Source: an uncultured Oscillospiraceae bacterium (GTDB taxonomy: Bacteria; Bacillota; Clostridia; Oscillospirales; Oscillospiraceae). Taken from it: a stretch of 34,722 bases of DNA. The stretch's first letter is position 1; every line of letters begins with the position of its first letter. Below the pieces are notes generated by a model, which saw only the letters and a program-made list of their open reading frames with translations, made no database searches and was not told the DNA's origin. This document shows, one piece after another, positions 32,017 to 34,722 of this stretch. Location of the stretch: positions 1 to 34,722 of the forward strand of contig CAKTKT010000015.1 in assembly GCA_934572325.1 (NCBI GenBank). The letters run 5' to 3'. The translations under genes were made by a program, and so were the position numbers.

Positions 32017-34716
32017 ATGAAATACTATCTTGAGAAAAAGGAAGACGTGCTGCGCGAGGTGAAAAGCAGCACCGACGGGCTGAGCGCCGAGGAGGCTCAG
32101 CGCCGCCTTGAGGAGAACGGGCGCAACAAGCTGAGCGCTCCGCCGCCCAAGCCGCTTATTCTCCGCTTCTTTGAGCAGATGGCAGATCCCATGATAGTCA
32201 TTCTGCTCGTTGCGGCGGCGATCAGCGGCGTGCTTGCCGTCGTCGAGGGGGAGAGCTTTGCCGACGTTATCATCATCCTCGCCGTCGTCATCGTCAACGC
32301 GGTGCTCGGCGTCTATCAGGAGAGCAAGGCGGAAAAGGCGATAGAAGCCCTGCAGGAGATGAGCGCCGCCGTGTCGCACGTTCTGCGCGGCGGCAAGCTG
32401 TGCACCGTGCCCAGCGAGGAGCTTGTCGTGGGCGATGTGATAATGCTCGAGGCGGGCGACGCCGTGCCCGCGGACGCGCGCATATTGCAGAGCGCGAGCC
32501 TCAAGCTGGAGGAAGCCGCGCTGACGGGAGAGTCCGTCCCCGTCAATAAATTCATACAGTTTCTTGAGCTGGGGGAGCAGAAGGACATCCCACTCGGCGA
32601 CAGGCGCAACATGGTGTACATGGGCAGCGCCGTCGCCTATGGGCGCGGCAGCGCCGTCATCACCGCCACCGGCATGGACACCGAGATGGGCAAGATCGCC
32701 GACGCGCTTTCAAAGGCGGAGGACGGCGCGACGCCGCTGCAAATAAAGCTCAGCCAGCTCTCCAAAATACTGACATGGCTGGTGCTGGGCGTGTGCGTGC
32801 TGGTGTTCGGCGTGCAACTTCTGCGCGCGGGCGGGCTGGACTTCGAGGTCGTGCTCAACTCCTTCATGATCGCCGTGTCTCTCGCCGTCGCCGCCATACC
32901 GGAGGGGCTTGCCGCCGTGGTGACGGTGGTGCTCTCTATCGGCGTGACGAATATGTCCAAGCGCAGTGCGATAATCCGCCGCCTGACCGCGGTGGAGACG
33001 CTCGGCTGTGCGCAGATAATCTGCTCGGATAAGACCGGAACGCTTACGCAGAACAAGATGACCGTCGTGGATTTCTTCGGCGACGATGAGAAAAAGCTCG
33101 CCGCGGCAATGGCGCTTTGCTCCGATGCGGAGCTGGGCGAGGGCGGCAGCGTCACCGGCGAGCCGACCGAGGCGGCGCTCGTCGCGTGGGCGAATAAGCT
33201 CGGCATCGACAAAAACACGCTCAAGGCGAAGTACATACGCTGCGGCGAGGCGCCGTTCGACTCGGCGCGTAAGCTCATGAGCACCGTGCACCTCACGGAC
33301 GACGGCTGCATCCAGTACACCAAGGGCGCGCCGGACGTGCTGCTCGCCAAGTGCACGAGCTATATGGAAAACGGCGAGGTCAGACCCATGACCGCCGCCT
33401 ACCGCGAGCGCGTGGAGCGCGCGAACAAGGAGATGGCGGACCGCGCACTGCGTGTGCTCGCCTGCGCCGAGCGGGTGTGGAGCGCGAAGCCCGTCTCCAA
33501 CGAGCCGGAGGATCTCGAATGTGAGCTGTGCTTTCTGGGGCTGTGCGGCATGATAGACCCCGTGCGCCCGGAGGTCGCCGCAGCGATAGAGGAATGCCGC
33601 GAGGCGGGTATCCGCCCCATCATGATAACAGGCGACCATATCGACACCGCCGCCGCGATAGCGCGCGAGCTGGGCATACTCACGGACGGCACCTGCGCCG
33701 TCACCGGCGCACAGCTCAGCCAGCTCAGCGATGAGGAGTTCGAGCGGGTGTTCAGAGACATCAGCGTCTACGCCCGCGTCCAGCCGGAGCATAAGACCCG
33801 CATCGTCAACGCATGGCGCAGCGCGGGCTACGTCACCGCCATGACCGGCGACGGCGTGAACGACGCGCCGAGCATAAAGTCCGCCGACATCGGCGTCGGC
33901 ATGGGCATCACGGGCACGGACGTCACAAAGAGCGCCGCGGACATGGTGCTCGCGGACGACAACTTTGCCACCATCGTCGCGGCGGTGGAGGAGGGGCGGC
34001 GGATATACGACAATATCCGCAAGTGCATCCAGTTCCTGCTCGGCTCGAACATGAGCGAGGTCATCTCCATCTTCGCCGCCACGCTCATGGGCTTTACGAT
34101 ACTCCAGCCCGTGCACCTGCTGTGGATCAACCTCGTGACGGACTGCTTTCCGGCGCTCGCGCTCGGCATGGAGCGGGCGGAGCCGGACATCATGAAGCGC
34201 AAGCCGCGCGACGCCAAGGCGGGCATCTTCGCCGGCGGCATGGGCGTGGACATCGTGTATCAGGGGCTTCTCGTGTCGGCGCTCGTGCTTTTGAGCTACT
34301 TTGTCGGGCACTTCATGGAGACCGGCAACTGGGCGATCACCGACAGCGCCCACGGCACGACCATGGCGTTTCTCACCATGTCCATGGCGGAGATCTTCCA
34401 CTCGTTCAATATGCGCTCGCAGCGCGGCAGCATTTTTGCCCTGCCGACGATGAACTGGGCGCTCGTCGTCTCCGCCGTTGCATCGCTCGCCGCCACGACC
34501 GTCGTGTGCGAGATACCCGCGCTCGCCGCCGCGTTTGACTTCACCGCCGTCAGCTTCCGCGAGTATGCCGCCGCCATTCTCATCGGCGCGTGCGTCATCC
34601 CCGTTGTCGAGCTTGTGAAGCTCGTGCAGAGAAAGTGCGCGAGATATGTAGGTTTGTCAAACATATTGTACAGTGACCTCAGCGGGAGACAGCCAGCGGA
34701 GGGGTCTCATGGGTAA
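32017..34716 (+). CDS. P-type (P2) cation-transporting ATPase, probably Mn2+ (or Ca2+) exporter
   Basis: Predicted 899-residue membrane ATPase of the P2/SERCA-PMCA type: N-terminal cation ATPase domain (GLSAEEAQRRLEENGRNKL), about ten transmembrane helices, TGES (170-173), the phosphorylation loop DKTGTLTQNK (D338), KGAPDVLL in the nucleotide domain, TGDGVNDAPSIKSADIG, and ion-site motifs IPEGL in TM4 (294-298) and NLVTDCFPALALG in TM6. Sequence alone would call it a calcium pump; the Mn riboswitch in its leader makes manganese export the more likely main job. It acts at the cytoplasmic membrane. SD AGGGGAG before ATG 32017. The last eight bases overlap a new start codon. Confidence 0.93.
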   Translation: MKYYLEKKEDVLREVKSSTDGLSAEEAQRRLEENGRNKLSAPPPKPLILRFFEQMADPMIVILLVAAAISGVLAVVEGESFADVIIILAVVIVNAVLGVYQESKAEKAIEALQEMSAAVSHVLRGGKLCTVPSEELVVGDVIMLEAGDAVPADARILQSASLKLEEAALTGESVPVNKFIQFLELGEQKDIPLGDRRNMVYMGSAVAYGRGSAVITATGMDTEMGKIADALSKAEDGATPLQIKLSQLSKILTWLVLGVCVLVFGVQLLRAGGLDFEVVLNSFMIAVSLAVAAIPEGLAAVVTVVLSIGVTNMSKRSAIIRRLTAVETLGCAQIICSDKTGTLTQNKMTVVDFFGDDEKKLAAAMALCSDAELGEGGSVTGEPTEAALVAWANKLGIDKNTLKAKYIRCGEAPFDSARKLMSTVHLTDDGCIQYTKGAPDVLLAKCTSYMENGEVRPMTAAYRERVERANKEMADRALRVLACAERVWSAKPVSNEPEDLECELCFLGLCGMIDPVRPEVAAAIEECREAGIRPIMITGDHIDTAAAIARELGILTDGTCAVTGAQLSQLSDEEFERVFRDISVYARVQPEHKTRIVNAWRSAGYVTAMTGDGVNDAPSIKSADIGVGMGITGTDVTKSAADMVLADDNFATIVAAVEEGRRIYDNIRKCIQFLLGSNMSEVISIFAATLMGFTILQPVHLLWINLVTDCFPALALGMERAEPDIMKRKPRDAKAGIFAGGMGVDIVYQGLLVSALVLLSYFVGHFMETGNWAITDSAHGTTMAFLTMSMAEIFHSFNMRSQRGSIFALPTMNWALVVSAVASLAATTVVCEIPALAAAFDFTAVSFREYAAAILIGACVIPVVELVKLVQRKCARYVGLSNILYSDLSGRQPAEGSHG

Positions 34717-34722
34717 GTTGTT
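34709..34722 (+). CDS. Start of a further gene, cut by the window edge
   Basis: ATG at 34709 with a strong SD (GGAGGGG) six bases upstream, overlapping the ATPase stop by eight bases. Only MGKL is visible, so nothing can be said about the product. Confidence 0.45.

Noticed and set aside
32710..34401. 563-codon open frame antisense to the P-type ATPase
   Set aside because: His/Arg/Ala/Asp-rich product typical of GC-rich antisense frames; no domain or start signal.

Overview
The window looks like a chromosomal segment of an anaerobic, spore-forming, fairly high-GC member of the Clostridia, most likely an Oscillospirales/Oscillospiraceae-type gut bacterium. The evidence is the Bacillota-type gene order (fusA-tuf; gdpP-rplI-dnaB; tilS-hpt-ftsH; a YwiB gene followed by an argS-derived gene), CotF-like spore coat genes, Feo ferrous-iron uptake, a 2-hydroxyacyl-CoA dehydratase pair, strong Shine-Dalgarno (SD) sites and GC-rich codon use. 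The species cannot be named from the sequence alone.

Layout. 1-3.3 kb: 3' part of fusA, then tuf, which carries an extra block of about 17 codons in the G domain, then a terminator. 3.3-8.7 kb: two small coat-type genes, a small membrane protein, a GT-C-like membrane glycosyltransferase, a polysaccharide deacetylase lipoprotein and putP, mostly on the minus strand. 8.6-12.1 kb: a LysR regulator divergent from putP, then feoA-feoB and a 56-aa Cys-rich FeoB-associated protein. 12.1-13.2 kb (minus): an unknown gene plus greA. 13.2-15.4 kb: a tightly overlapping operon of a murI-like racemase, a YwiB/DUF1934 protein and an arginyl-tRNA synthetase-like protein that has lost its whole catalytic core. 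15.4-18.7 kb (minus): two 2-hydroxyacyl-CoA dehydratase subunits followed by a small XRE regulator gene split by a 241-bp MITE-like element. 18.7-19.8 kb (minus): a sugar nucleotidyltransferase with what looks like the last domain of a phosphomannomutase. 19.8-27.8 kb: one long co-directional series, gdpP-rplI-dnaB-tilS-hpt-ftsH, linking c-di-AMP turnover, ribosome, replication, tRNA-Ile2 modification, purine salvage and membrane proteolysis.

27.8-30.6 kb is a visibly AT-richer insert: a decayed mobile-element gene fragment, a promoter, and a type II restriction-modification module (XRE controller, C5 cytosine methyltransferase, NgoBV-like endonuclease) with overlapping genes. After it come ychF (30.7-31.7 kb), a yybP-ykoY-type manganese riboswitch with an overlapping intrinsic terminator, and the P-type cation ATPase it should control (32.0-34.7 kb). 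A further gene appears to start at the last bases.

The items most worth following up are the catalytic-core-less ArgS-like protein encoded with the racemase gene, the EF-Tu insertion next to switch II, the nucleotidyltransferase/phosphomannomutase remnant, the MITE-split regulator and the Mn-riboswitch/ATPase pairing. No CRISPR array, rRNA or tRNA gene was seen.
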